Shown here piece after piece: positions 1 to 7,643 of a DNA stretch of 21,643 bases. The DNA is taken from contig CAYQJV010000028.1 in NCBI GenBank assembly GCA_964417925.1, forward strand, positions 1 through 21,643, given 5' to 3'. The notes below the pieces were generated by a model, which saw only the letters and a program-made list of their open reading frames with translations, was not told the origin of the DNA and did no database searches. The translations under genes and the position numbers were made by a program. Numbering within the stretch: position 1 is the first letter of the stretch; the number at the start of each line of letters is the position of its first letter. Origin of the DNA: CAYQJV01 sp964417925 (GTDB taxonomy: Bacteria > Hydrothermota > Tepidihabitantia > B3-TA06 > CAYQJV01).

Positions 1-2
1 CA

Positions 3-1526
3 AAACATCTCAGAAGCATCCTTGGACAGGTGGTCAATTTCATATACACCCTGCAAGGAGAAGCAGCTGGAGCCCAGGCATTTTCCAATTTTGATACATA
101 TCTTGCCCCTTATGTAAGGGAGGACAATCTTTCCTATGAAGAAGTAAAACAAGCACTACAGGAGTTTCTGTTTAACATCAATATACCAACAAGGGTGGGA
201 TTTCAAACTCCATTCTCAAACATAACAATGGATGCGGGAATACCAAGGAACTTTATCCATAAACCAGTTGTACATGGAGGGAGATATCTTTCCTATACCT
301 ATAAAGAACTTGAAGAAGAAATAAAAATAGTTAACAGAGCCTTTGCAGAATTGATGCTTGAAGGAGATGCAAAACAAAGACCATTTACCTTTCCTATTCC
401 GACTTATAATATCTCAAAAGATTTTAAATGGGATGATGAAGCTCTTAATCCTTTATGGGAACTTACAGCAAAGTATGGAACCCCTTATTTTGCAAACTTT
501 GTTAATTCCAATATGGAACCCGAAGATGTAAGGTCGATGTGCTGTAGATTGAGGCTTGATAACAGAGAGCTCAAGAGAAGAGGGGGAGGACTTTTTGGAG
601 CAAATCCTCTTACAGGTTCCATAGGAGTTGTAACGATAAATCTTCCCAGAATAGGATATCTATCAAGAAATGAAGAGGAGTTTTTTACTCTCCTTGAGGA
701 AAGAATAGAAATTGCAAAAGAAAGTCTTGAGATAAAAAGAAAGGTGCTTGAGCATTTTACTGAAAAAGGACTTTATCCCTATTCAAAGGTGTATCTTGAG
801 AAGATAAAAAAAGAAAAAGGAGGATACTGGGCAAACCATTTTTCTACCATAGGAATAATAGGAGCAAACGAGGCATTGCTTAATTTTGCGGGAGTTTCAA
901 TAAAGGACAAAAATGCAAAAAAATTCATTGTAAAGGTTCTTTGGTTTTTAAGAGAAAAACTTAAGAAATTTCAAGATGAAACAGGTAATCTTTATAATCT
1001 TGAAGCAACACCTGCAGAGGGAGCATCTTATAGACTTGCAAAAAAGGACAAGGAGAGGTTTGGAGACATAATAACTCAGGGGACCGAAGATACTCCCTAC
1101 TATACAAATTCAGTCCACATTCCTGTGAATGAACAGAGTGACATTTTTGAGACTCTATCCCATCAGGATGAATTGCAGGTTTTGTTCACAGGTGGTACAG
1201 TGGTGCATATATTTGTAGGAGAAAGAATACATTCTCCAGAGATTGTAAAGGTACTGGTTAAAAAGATAGTTTCAAACTTCAGAGTACCCTATTTTACAAT
1301 TACTCCTACATTTTCTATCTGCCCTGTACATGGATATATACCAGGAGAGCATTTTTATTGCCCCAAAGAACATACCGAAGAAGAGATAAGAAAATATGGT
1401 AAAAATGGAAAGATCCCTGCAGAGGTTTATTCAAGGATAGTGGGGTACTATAGACCTGTTTCCTCATGGAACAGAGGTAAAAGGCAGGAGTTTAAAGATA
1501 GAAAATACTTCAAAATTTGCCTATAA
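3..1526 (+). CDS. nrdD: Anaerobic (class III) ribonucleoside-triphosphate reductase, C-terminal part
   Basis: This enzyme reduces ribonucleotides to deoxyribonucleotides without oxygen, using a glycyl radical. The frame is open to the left window edge, so the gene begins outside; the GTG at 30 is only an internal Val codon. Numbering from that codon, the conserved SMCCRLRLD motif at 169-177 carries the probable thiyl-radical cysteine (C172). The C-terminal glycyl-radical motif RIVGYYRPVSSWNRGK has its glycine at 472 (bases 1443-1445). Between them a Cys/His cluster (C431, H434, H441, C444, H448) stands where the family carries its zinc site. The stop codon overlaps nrdG by 10 nt, so the two are probably translationally coupled. 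Family assignment is secure; the missing N-terminus, where ATP-cone domains normally lie, cannot be judged. Confidence 0.95.
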   Translation, partial: KHLRSILGQVVNFIYTLQGEAAGAQAFSNFDTYLAPYVREDNLSYEEVKQALQEFLFNINIPTRVGFQTPFSNITMDAGIPRNFIHKPVVHGGRYLSYTYKELEEEIKIVNRAFAELMLEGDAKQRPFTFPIPTYNISKDFKWDDEALNPLWELTAKYGTPYFANFVNSNMEPEDVRSMCCRLRLDNRELKRRGGGLFGANPLTGSIGVVTINLPRIGYLSRNEEEFFTLLEERIEIAKESLEIKRKVLEHFTEKGLYPYSKVYLEKIKKEKGGYWANHFSTIGIIGANEALLNFAGVSIKDKNAKKFIVKVLWFLREKLKKFQDETGNLYNLEATPAEGASYRLAKKDKERFGDIITQGTEDTPYYTNSVHIPVNEQSDIFETLSHQDELQVLFTGGTVVHIFVGERIHSPEIVKVLVKKIVSNFRVPYFTITPTFSICPVHGYIPGEHFYCPKEHTEEEIRKYGKNGKIPAEVYSRIVGYYRPVSSWNRGKRQEFKDRKYFKICL

Positions 1527-2224
1527 AACACATCCAAAAGATAAGTCTTGTTGATTATCCAGGTAGAATTTCCACTGTGGTATTCTTTGGAGGATGCAAT
1601 TTAAAATGCCCATTTTGCCATAATCCAGAACTTGTATTAAGTAAATATCTTAAAGAAACACCCAACATCTCAAAAGAGAAGGTGCTGTCTATAATTCTTG
1701 AAAGGAAAGGATTTATAGACGGAGTAGTTTTCACAGGAGGTGAACCATTTATTTCCTTTTCAGAACTTAAATGGCTAACAGAGAGATTAAAAGCCGAAAA
1801 GATATCTGTAAAAGTGGATACAAATGGGACATTTCCAGAAAAACTAAAATACATGATAGATGAAAATCTCATAGATTATGTTGCAATGGATGTGAAAACA
1901 TCTCCTTCAAAGTACAGACTTTTAGCAGCAGATAACGGTATCTCTGAAAAGGTGAAGCAATCAATACATATTCTCGTATCATCAAATGTGGATTATGAAT
2001 TTAGAACAACACTTGCACCAGGTTTTATCACCGAAGAGGATATGAGGGAAATCATCTTTCTTTTAAGAGACGCAAAAAAATACATACTTCAACAATTCAT
2101 TCCCCAAAACACACTTGATCCAGAGTATCTTTGTTTTCCTCCTACTGAAGAAAAAGAAATAGAAAAATTCTTTAACATCTCCAAAACGGTTCTAAAAAAT
2201 GTAGAGATCAGAAGATATCTTTAA
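1517..2224 (+). CDS. nrdG: Anaerobic ribonucleotide reductase activating protein (radical SAM)
   Basis: This radical-SAM enzyme generates the glycyl radical on NrdD. Residues 27-34 hold the CxxxCxxC cluster-binding motif (C27, C31, C34) in the context GGCNLKCPFCHNPEL, followed by the FTGGEP SAM-contact motif at about 72-77. The 235-aa length and the N-terminal SLVDYPG segment match the longer NrdG-type activases (the NrdG2/TIGR02495 type) rather than the short E. coli form. The start is a TTG at 1517 inside the last codons of nrdD; there is no ATG earlier than the cluster motif, so a non-ATG start coupled to nrdD translation is the simplest reading. A pyruvate-formate-lyase activase is the alternative, but the nrdD neighbour makes NrdG far more likely. 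Confidence 0.93.
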   Translation: MPIKHIQKISLVDYPGRISTVVFFGGCNLKCPFCHNPELVLSKYLKETPNISKEKVLSIILERKGFIDGVVFTGGEPFISFSELKWLTERLKAEKISVKVDTNGTFPEKLKYMIDENLIDYVAMDVKTSPSKYRLLAADNGISEKVKQSIHILVSSNVDYEFRTTLAPGFITEEDMREIIFLLRDAKKYILQQFIPQNTLDPEYLCFPPTEEKEIEKFFNISKTVLKNVEIRRYL

Positions 2225-2249
2225 TTGCATTTTTGCTTATAAAAATTTC

Positions 2250-2277
2250 TTGACAAAAATATTTTCCTGATTAAAAT
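2250..2277 (+). promoter_or_regulatory. Sigma-70-type promoter for the LolA-like/barrel/RND operon
   Basis: A perfect TTGACA (2250-2255) is followed after 16 nt by TAAAAT (2272-2277, five of six matches to TATAAT). It lies in the short gap after nrdG and just before an AAGGAGG ribosome binding site (2297-2303). The predicted start of transcription is near 2284. The same 16-nt spacer recurs in the other promoters called in this window. Confidence 0.7.
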
Positions 2278-2308
2278 TTTTATAAAAGAAAATAACAAGG
2301 AGGTGGAT

Positions 2309-3037
2309 ATGAGAAAAATCCTATCGCTTCTTTTAATATGTTTTGTAATAAAAGGATTTGCGATAACCGGTGGAGAGGTTCTTGACAAAGTGGAGAAGAC
2401 GCTTCTTGCTCCAAAAGATAGAGTTGCGGTTGCAAAACTTACTTTAATTGAGAAAAGTGGAAAGAAAAAGGTAAGGAAGATAAAGATGTGGCAGAAGGGT
2501 AAAGAAAAAAGGCTTATAAAATTTCTGGAACCAGCTGATGTAAGGGGTGTTGGGCTACTCGTTGTTTCAGAAAACCAGATGTATCTATGGATGCCTGCCT
2601 TTTCAAAGATAAGGAGGATAGCATCCCATGTAAAGCATCAAAGTTTTATGGGAACGGATTTTTCCTATGAAGATATTGGAGAGGTGGGCTACAAAGATAA
2701 GTATTCTGCGAAGTTAGAGAGGGAAAATGAGAAAGAGTATGTGCTTTTACTTACTCCTGAGAAGAAGGATGTTTACTATGGTAAACTCAGGATGTGGGTA
2801 TTGAAGGAAAGTTATCTTCCTGTAAAGGTGGAGTTTTATTCAAAGAAAGGTGAGCTTTTAAAGGTAATGGAGGCAGAGAAGATAGAGAAAATAGATGGAT
2901 TTTGGACACATGTTAAAATAGTTATGCACAACGTTAAGACAGGGCATAAAACGGTGATGGAACTTTCTGAGATAAAATACAATACAGGAATAAAAAACAA
3001 GGTGTTTACAAAGAGTTATTTAAAAAGGGCAAAATAG
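2309..3037 (+). CDS. LolA-like outer-membrane lipoprotein-sorting family protein
   Basis: A secreted periplasmic protein of the LolA_like family (Pfam PF17131 type), a concave beta-sheet fold that binds lipid or lipoprotein acyl chains. The N-terminus MRKILSLLLICFVIKGFA is a clear Sec signal peptide. The body shows the family pattern of repeated strands, including KMWQKGKEKRLIKFLEP, LWMPAFSKIRRI and FMGTDFSYEDIG. The ATG at 2309 is chosen because AAGGAGG ends 5 nt before it; an upstream GTG at 2303 falls inside that ribosome binding site. The mature protein is about 224 aa. It is the first gene of a run with a beta-barrel gene and an RND exporter, a neighbourhood known for this family. Inferred role: shuttling the exporter's hydrophobic substrate through the periplasm. 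Confidence 0.85.
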   Translation: MRKILSLLLICFVIKGFAITGGEVLDKVEKTLLAPKDRVAVAKLTLIEKSGKKKVRKIKMWQKGKEKRLIKFLEPADVRGVGLLVVSENQMYLWMPAFSKIRRIASHVKHQSFMGTDFSYEDIGEVGYKDKYSAKLERENEKEYVLLLTPEKKDVYYGKLRMWVLKESYLPVKVEFYSKKGELLKVMEAEKIEKIDGFWTHVKIVMHNVKTGHKTVMELSEIKYNTGIKNKVFTKSYLKRAK

Positions 3038-3046
3038 GAGGTGTTT

Positions 3047-4333
3047 ATGTTTCATACGTTGGTTACAATTATTTTTCTCTCCATAGGTGGGGAGATAAAA
3101 CTGGATAGAAGTTTTTACTGTACGGATAGCATAAGACCGGTTGATTTTTCCTATCAGGAGGTTTTTTTGCAGATGGAATCGGGTAATGAAGAGATGGAGG
3201 CAAAGGCATCCTTTAAAATCAGGCTGTGGGATAGGGATTTTCCGTTATCCTTTCATTATCTTTCAAATTTCTCAAGCACCACCAGTTATGAAGTTATCCC
3301 TTGGGAGGCTTATGTGGTGGTCTATGGGTTTATTTTTGAACCTGTGGAGCTTCGGATAGGGAAACAGAGGATAGCATGGGGAACGGCTGATAGGTTAAAT
3401 CAGACCGATAACTGGAATCCTCTTGACCTTTCAAATCCTTTTAATTTTGGGGAAAGAATTCCAACAGATATTATTTACCTCACCTATCAAATTAAAGAAG
3501 ACCTTTCTTTGTCCTTGGGTTATCAATTTTCTTTCAAACCTGCGGTCTTTCCAAAAGAAGGGTTTTTCATGTTTGGGAAAGAGTCAATCCCTGAAAATGT
3601 CATCTATTATGATGAGGAAGTTTTTCTTCCTGAAAACAGACCTTTTAAACAGCCCTTTGGTGCAAGATGTGAAGGAAAGATAAAAGGTGTTGATTTTTCT
3701 CTTTCTTATTTCAAAGGGTATGACTGCCTGTTCATTGCAGATAGTGTGTATATGTATCCTGTGGACACTCTTGGAAATATAGGAATGTTTACGAGGTATA
3801 TCTTCCCTTCCTTTAACGTGTTGGGAATGGATTTCGCAGGTGAAGTATTCTCTGTGGGTTTTTGGGCAGAGTTTGCTTATTTCATTCCCGAGGAGGTGCA
3901 TCTTGTTCAGGTTGTCTACAATCCCATAAACCCCTTGGTTTCAGATTCAGTAATTTTAAAAGATCCCTATTTTAAATTTACTGTGGGAACAGATTATACA
4001 TTTAAGAATGGGATCTATTTCAATCTCCAGTGGATGCACGGTTTCTTTATAGAAAGGGGAAGCCGCATAAAAGACTATGCCTTTTTGAGGATGGAAAAAA
4101 GTTTATTTGAGGATAAATTGAAACTTGGATTAAATACAGGAGGATGTTTGAACGATTTAGATAAAATTTCTGAGAACCTGAGTTATGCCTTTATGCCTCA
4201 GTTGATCTACTATCCTGCTGATAATGTTGAAATTTCCACGGGGATAATGGTGTTTGAGGGAGAAGGAGAAGGACTCTTTGCATTGATGAAGGATATGGAC
4301 TTTTTCTACATTAAAACAAAGATAAGCTTCTAA
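3047..4333 (+). CDS. Outer-membrane beta-barrel protein partnered with RND exporter
   Basis: About 428 aa, with a short hydrophobic N-terminus (MFHTLVTIIFLSIGG) that serves as a signal peptide. The rest is built of alternating amphipathic strands rich in Tyr, Phe and Gly, ending in aromatic/hydrophobic residues (FYIKTKISF), as expected for a barrel inserted by BAM. The segment RIGKQRIAWGTADRLNQTD followed by NWNPLDLSNPF resembles DUF1302-like outer-membrane proteins found beside MMPL/RND transporters. The ATG at 3047 is preferred over a GTG at 3041 because AGGAGG (3036-3041), which overlaps the previous stop codon, lies 5 nt upstream. It is followed after 1 nt by the exporter gene. Predicted role: the outer-membrane component or acceptor of the export path; the substrate is unknown. 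Confidence 0.75.
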   Translation: MFHTLVTIIFLSIGGEIKLDRSFYCTDSIRPVDFSYQEVFLQMESGNEEMEAKASFKIRLWDRDFPLSFHYLSNFSSTTSYEVIPWEAYVVVYGFIFEPVELRIGKQRIAWGTADRLNQTDNWNPLDLSNPFNFGERIPTDIIYLTYQIKEDLSLSLGYQFSFKPAVFPKEGFFMFGKESIPENVIYYDEEVFLPENRPFKQPFGARCEGKIKGVDFSLSYFKGYDCLFIADSVYMYPVDTLGNIGMFTRYIFPSFNVLGMDFAGEVFSVGFWAEFAYFIPEEVHLVQVVYNPINPLVSDSVILKDPYFKFTVGTDYTFKNGIYFNLQWMHGFFIERGSRIKDYAFLRMEKSLFEDKLKLGLNTGGCLNDLDKISENLSYAFMPQLIYYPADNVEISTGIMVFEGEGEGLFALMKDMDFFYIKTKISF

Positions 4334-4334
4334 A

Positions 4335-7124
4335 ATGAAAAAAGTTGCAGAATTTATAGTAGAGCATCCCGCACTCTTTATTCTGCTTGTCATTCTTTTT
4401 ACAGTTATTGCGGGAATGGGCTACCGAAACATACAGGTAGAGAGTGACATACTTAAATACCTTCCTCAGAATGATCCTGCTGTAAAAAAATTCAACCAAA
4501 TAAGTGAGAAGTTCAAAGGTAGTTATTTGGGAATGGTAATAATAGAAACAGAGAATGTGTTTACAACAGAGACCCTTAAGAAGATAGCAGAACTAACATC
4601 TTTATATCAGGAGATAGAAGGAGTAAAGGAGGTAACGAGTCTTACAAACATAATGGATATAAAAAAGACAGAAGAGGGACTTGAAATCTCAAATCTTGTG
4701 GATGAAATTCCCGAGAGTTCTGAGGAACTTGAAAGACTTAAAGAGTATGTTCTTTCAAAGGGAATGTATAAAGGAAACGTTGTATCCGAGGATGGGAGAT
4801 TAACCGCAATCATATGCAGAATAGCAGAAGATGCAGATAAAGCTGAAGTTGCAAAAAGAATAAGAAGGATAACAGAAGAGCATGCAAGGGGGTACACAGT
4901 TCATTATGCAGGGCTTCCTCTGCAGGTTCTATTTATAGAAGAACTCGTAAAAAAAGAGATTTTCAGATTGATTCCAATAGCAATAGTGGTTTTGCTTTTA
5001 GTGCTTGGTCTATTGTTTGGTTCTTTTGCAGATGCAGGAGTTGCTCTCTCAGGGGTTGCTCTTTCTGCAGTATGGATTATAGGGCTTTTCGGTCTTTTGG
5101 GCAAAAAGATCACAGTAATTTCTGATATAATTCCGGTTCTTTTACTTGCGGTTGGAAGTGCCTATGGAATTCATGTTATACATAGATACAATGAAGAAAG
5201 AGAAAGAACAAAAGAAAAAAAATCTGCTTTAAGAATAGCGATTGAGAATGTTGGAATTCCTGTGTTAATGGCGGGTGTTACCACTCTTATAGGTTTTCTG
5301 TCCCTTGTTAGCTCTGATTTAACCATTATAAAGGATTTTGGAATATTTACTGCTATAGGAATTTTATTTGCCCTTTTCCTTGCTCTGTTCTTCTTACCTC
5401 ATCTTTTATCCGGTAAGAAAAAGAAAAAAACAACAGCACCATGGGTGAAGGGATTCCTTGATAGGGTTGCTGATTTTGTAATAAGGCAAAGGATAAAACT
5501 CATAGCAGGATTTCTAATAATTGCCTTTGTTGCAGTTATCGGAATACCGAGGATAACAAGGGAGGTAAATCTTGTTGACTATTTTCCAAGAAGCCATCCT
5601 TTAAGAGAGGCAGAGGAGATAATGGAACAGAAACTCGGTGGCTCTCTTCCACTGCAGATTGTTATTGAAAGCGATGATATAAAAAATCCAGGGGTTTTAA
5701 AAGTAGCAAGATACATTGAGGAAAGTATTAAAAAACTTCCGATCATAAATAATCCCCAGTCAATAGCAGATTTGATCTGTGAAGAAAATGAACTTCTGAA
5801 TGGATGGTATTCAATTCCAAAAACAAGAGAGGGGGTTGGAAATCTCTGGTTTTTACTTGAAGGACAGCCTGCCCTTGAAATGATGGTGGATGATGAAGAA
5901 AGGTCCCTTCAGATACAGGCAAAACTTACATCTGTAAAAACCAGCGAAGGTAAAAAGGCAGTAAATACTGTGAATGAAATAATAAACTCCATTCCTGATA
6001 CCCTTGTTTATGTTTCTCTCATCAAAAGAGATTCTTTTTTATTTTCTTATAAACTCTCCTGGTTTATAAAGATGGTGACAGGGATTGCAGAGAATAGAGG
6101 AATGAAGATAGATACTGCAGTTCTGAAAGAGAAACTTTTACCTTTGTTGATAAAAAAAGAAAATACCTTACCTGGAAATGTAGAAAAAAGGATAGAAAAC
6201 TATCTTTGTTCTGAAGAGGCAGAAATTCTGCTTCCCAGGTATCTTGCAAAAAGAATAGCCAAAAATATAATAAAATTAAACCGAAAAGAGGAAATAAAGA
6301 GCCTGCTTGAAAAGGAGGTATCAAACATTGAGAAAGATCCTGAAATGATTGAGATGCTTTCATCTTCTCTTTTTAACATTATTGAAGAGGAAAGGCAACG
6401 AGTCTACTTTGATAAGATATGGAAAAAAGTAAAAGAAGAACTTAAACAGTTGTTGAAAGACAGTGATAGTAGAAAGAGGATGAAAGGAATGGTTTATGAA
6501 CTTGTGGAAAATACTGCTGTTGTTGATGTGGATAGTTACAAAAAGATAAAAAAAGATGTTGAAGATCAGGTATTTTTCACGCTTAAGATTTCTCAGACAG
6601 GTATCCCTGTGATATACAAAAAACTTGATGAAAAACTACTTGTAAGTCAGATACAGAGCATAGTAATTGCTCTTGTTGCAGTTTTTCTCTTAATGGCAGT
6701 TGAGTTTCACTCCTTTGTAATAGGGCTTGTTTCAGTTATCCCAATACTTTTTGCAATTATTATAAACTTTGGGATAATGGGATGGTTTGGGATTTCCTTA
6801 GACAATGTTACAATGGCTGTGAGTGCAATAGCAATAGGAATAGGGATAGATTACACGATACATATCTTTTCAAGATACAAAAGGGAAAGAGCAAAAGGAA
6901 AAGATGTGGTGACTGCTCTTGAACATACCATGGAGAATACAGGTCATGCAGTGTTTATAAATGCATTATCCGTGGCATCTGGATTTCTTGTGCTTCTATT
7001 TTCAGTACTTGTTCCATTAAAGAGGTTTGGGCTTTTGTTAGCGTTAACGATGTTTTCATCAAGTATTGCAGCAGTTTTATTCCTGCCCTCCATTATTTTA
7101 ATGATTGGGGTAAAGAATTCCTGA
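4335..7124 (+). CDS. RND/MMPL-superfamily exporter
   Basis: An inner-membrane, proton-driven exporter of 929 aa with the two-fold RND architecture. Membrane segment 1 is at about 14-33, a first periplasmic domain at about 34-205, and five segments at 208-357. Segment 7 is at 387-405, a second periplasmic domain runs from about 406 to 770, and five segments follow at 771-926. The repeated SSD-like motifs GSAYGIHVIHRY (274-285) and GIGIDYTIHIFSRY (835-848) mark the paired fourth helices of each half. The second periplasmic domain is about twice the first, because of a charged, mostly helical block at about 565-735. No ribosome binding site is evident; the ATG is 1 nt after the barrel stop, so coupling is likely. 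A lipid or other hydrophobic substrate is inferred from the LolA-like partner. No membrane-fusion protein gene is present. Confidence 0.9.
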   Translation: MKKVAEFIVEHPALFILLVILFTVIAGMGYRNIQVESDILKYLPQNDPAVKKFNQISEKFKGSYLGMVIIETENVFTTETLKKIAELTSLYQEIEGVKEVTSLTNIMDIKKTEEGLEISNLVDEIPESSEELERLKEYVLSKGMYKGNVVSEDGRLTAIICRIAEDADKAEVAKRIRRITEEHARGYTVHYAGLPLQVLFIEELVKKEIFRLIPIAIVVLLLVLGLLFGSFADAGVALSGVALSAVWIIGLFGLLGKKITVISDIIPVLLLAVGSAYGIHVIHRYNEERERTKEKKSALRIAIENVGIPVLMAGVTTLIGFLSLVSSDLTIIKDFGIFTAIGILFALFLALFFLPHLLSGKKKKKTTAPWVKGFLDRVADFVIRQRIKLIAGFLIIAFVAVIGIPRITREVNLVDYFPRSHPLREAEEIMEQKLGGSLPLQIVIESDDIKNPGVLKVARYIEESIKKLPIINNPQSIADLICEENELLNGWYSIPKTREGVGNLWFLLEGQPALEMMVDDEERSLQIQAKLTSVKTSEGKKAVNTVNEIINSIPDTLVYVSLIKRDSFLFSYKLSWFIKMVTGIAENRGMKIDTAVLKEKLLPLLIKKENTLPGNVEKRIENYLCSEEAEILLPRYLAKRIAKNIIKLNRKEEIKSLLEKEVSNIEKDPEMIEMLSSSLFNIIEEERQRVYFDKIWKKVKEELKQLLKDSDSRKRMKGMVYELVENTAVVDVDSYKKIKKDVEDQVFFTLKISQTGIPVIYKKLDEKLLVSQIQSIVIALVAVFLLMAVEFHSFVIGLVSVIPILFAIIINFGIMGWFGISLDNVTMAVSAIAIGIGIDYTIHIFSRYKRERAKGKDVVTALEHTMENTGHAVFINALSVASGFLVLLFSVLVPLKRFGLLLALTMFSSSIAAVLFLPSIILMIGVKNS

Positions 7125-7150
7125 GCTTTGGTTTGAACCTCAAATATAAT

Positions 7151-7178
7151 TTGCAAAATTGCAGGTTTTATGTAAAAT
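7151..7178 (+). promoter_or_regulatory. Putative promoter and operator of the MarR-TonB operon
   Basis: TTGCAA (7151-7156) and TAAAAT (7173-7178), 16 nt apart, form a plausible promoter upstream of the MarR gene. A perfect 5-bp inverted repeat with a 2-nt centre, TGCAA-AA-TTGCA (7152-7163), lies over the -35 box. That is a usual place for a self-regulating MarR protein to bind. The palindrome is short and in AT-rich DNA, so the operator is tentative. Confidence 0.4.
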
Positions 7179-7196
7179 AAACAAAAAGGAGAGATA

Positions 7197-7643
7197 ATGA
7201 AGTATGAAGAGATAATAAAGAGGCTGGAAGAGATACTGCCACTTCTAATAAGAGGATTTTCAATTACAGATCCCAGAGGACTTTCTGGAGTTGACATCTC
7301 ATACAGCGAATCAATAGCCCTTTTTACCCTTGCAAGAAAGGATAGATTTAAAATGTCTGAACTTGCAAAAGAACTTGGGGTTTCCTTCAGTTCTGCAACG
7401 AAGTATGTTGAAAAACTTGTTAAAAAAGGGCTTGCTAAAAGAGAACCGGGGGAAAAGGACAGAAGAACGGTCTTTGTATACCTTACAGCAAAGGGGAAGA
7501 AACTTGCAGAGGAAATACAGAGGAAAAAGAACTACAATATAAAATTAATTTTAAAAAAGATTCCTGAAAAGGATGTGAATACCTTAATGGGAATTCTTGA
7601 AAAATTTGCCAATATAATAAAAGAAAGGGAAAATAAAAAATAA
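7197..7643 (+). CDS. MarR-family transcriptional regulator
   Basis: A 148-aa winged-helix DNA-binding protein. The core at about 44-100 reads KDRFKMSELAKELGVSFSSATKYVEKLVKKGL, a helix-turn-helix, then KREPGEKDRRTVFVYLTAKG, the beta-wing with the D-x-R signature. Flanking helices at both ends would form the dimer interface. AAGGAG (7186-7191) lies 5 nt before the ATG. The stop overlaps the start of the TonB receptor gene (TAATG), so the regulator and receptor are in one transcript, and autoregulation by a palindrome just upstream is plausible. The ligand cannot be read from the sequence. Confidence 0.9.
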   Translation: MKYEEIIKRLEEILPLLIRGFSITDPRGLSGVDISYSESIALFTLARKDRFKMSELAKELGVSFSSATKYVEKLVKKGLAKREPGEKDRRTVFVYLTAKGKKLAEEIQRKKNYNIKLILKKIPEKDVNTLMGILEKFANIIKERENKK

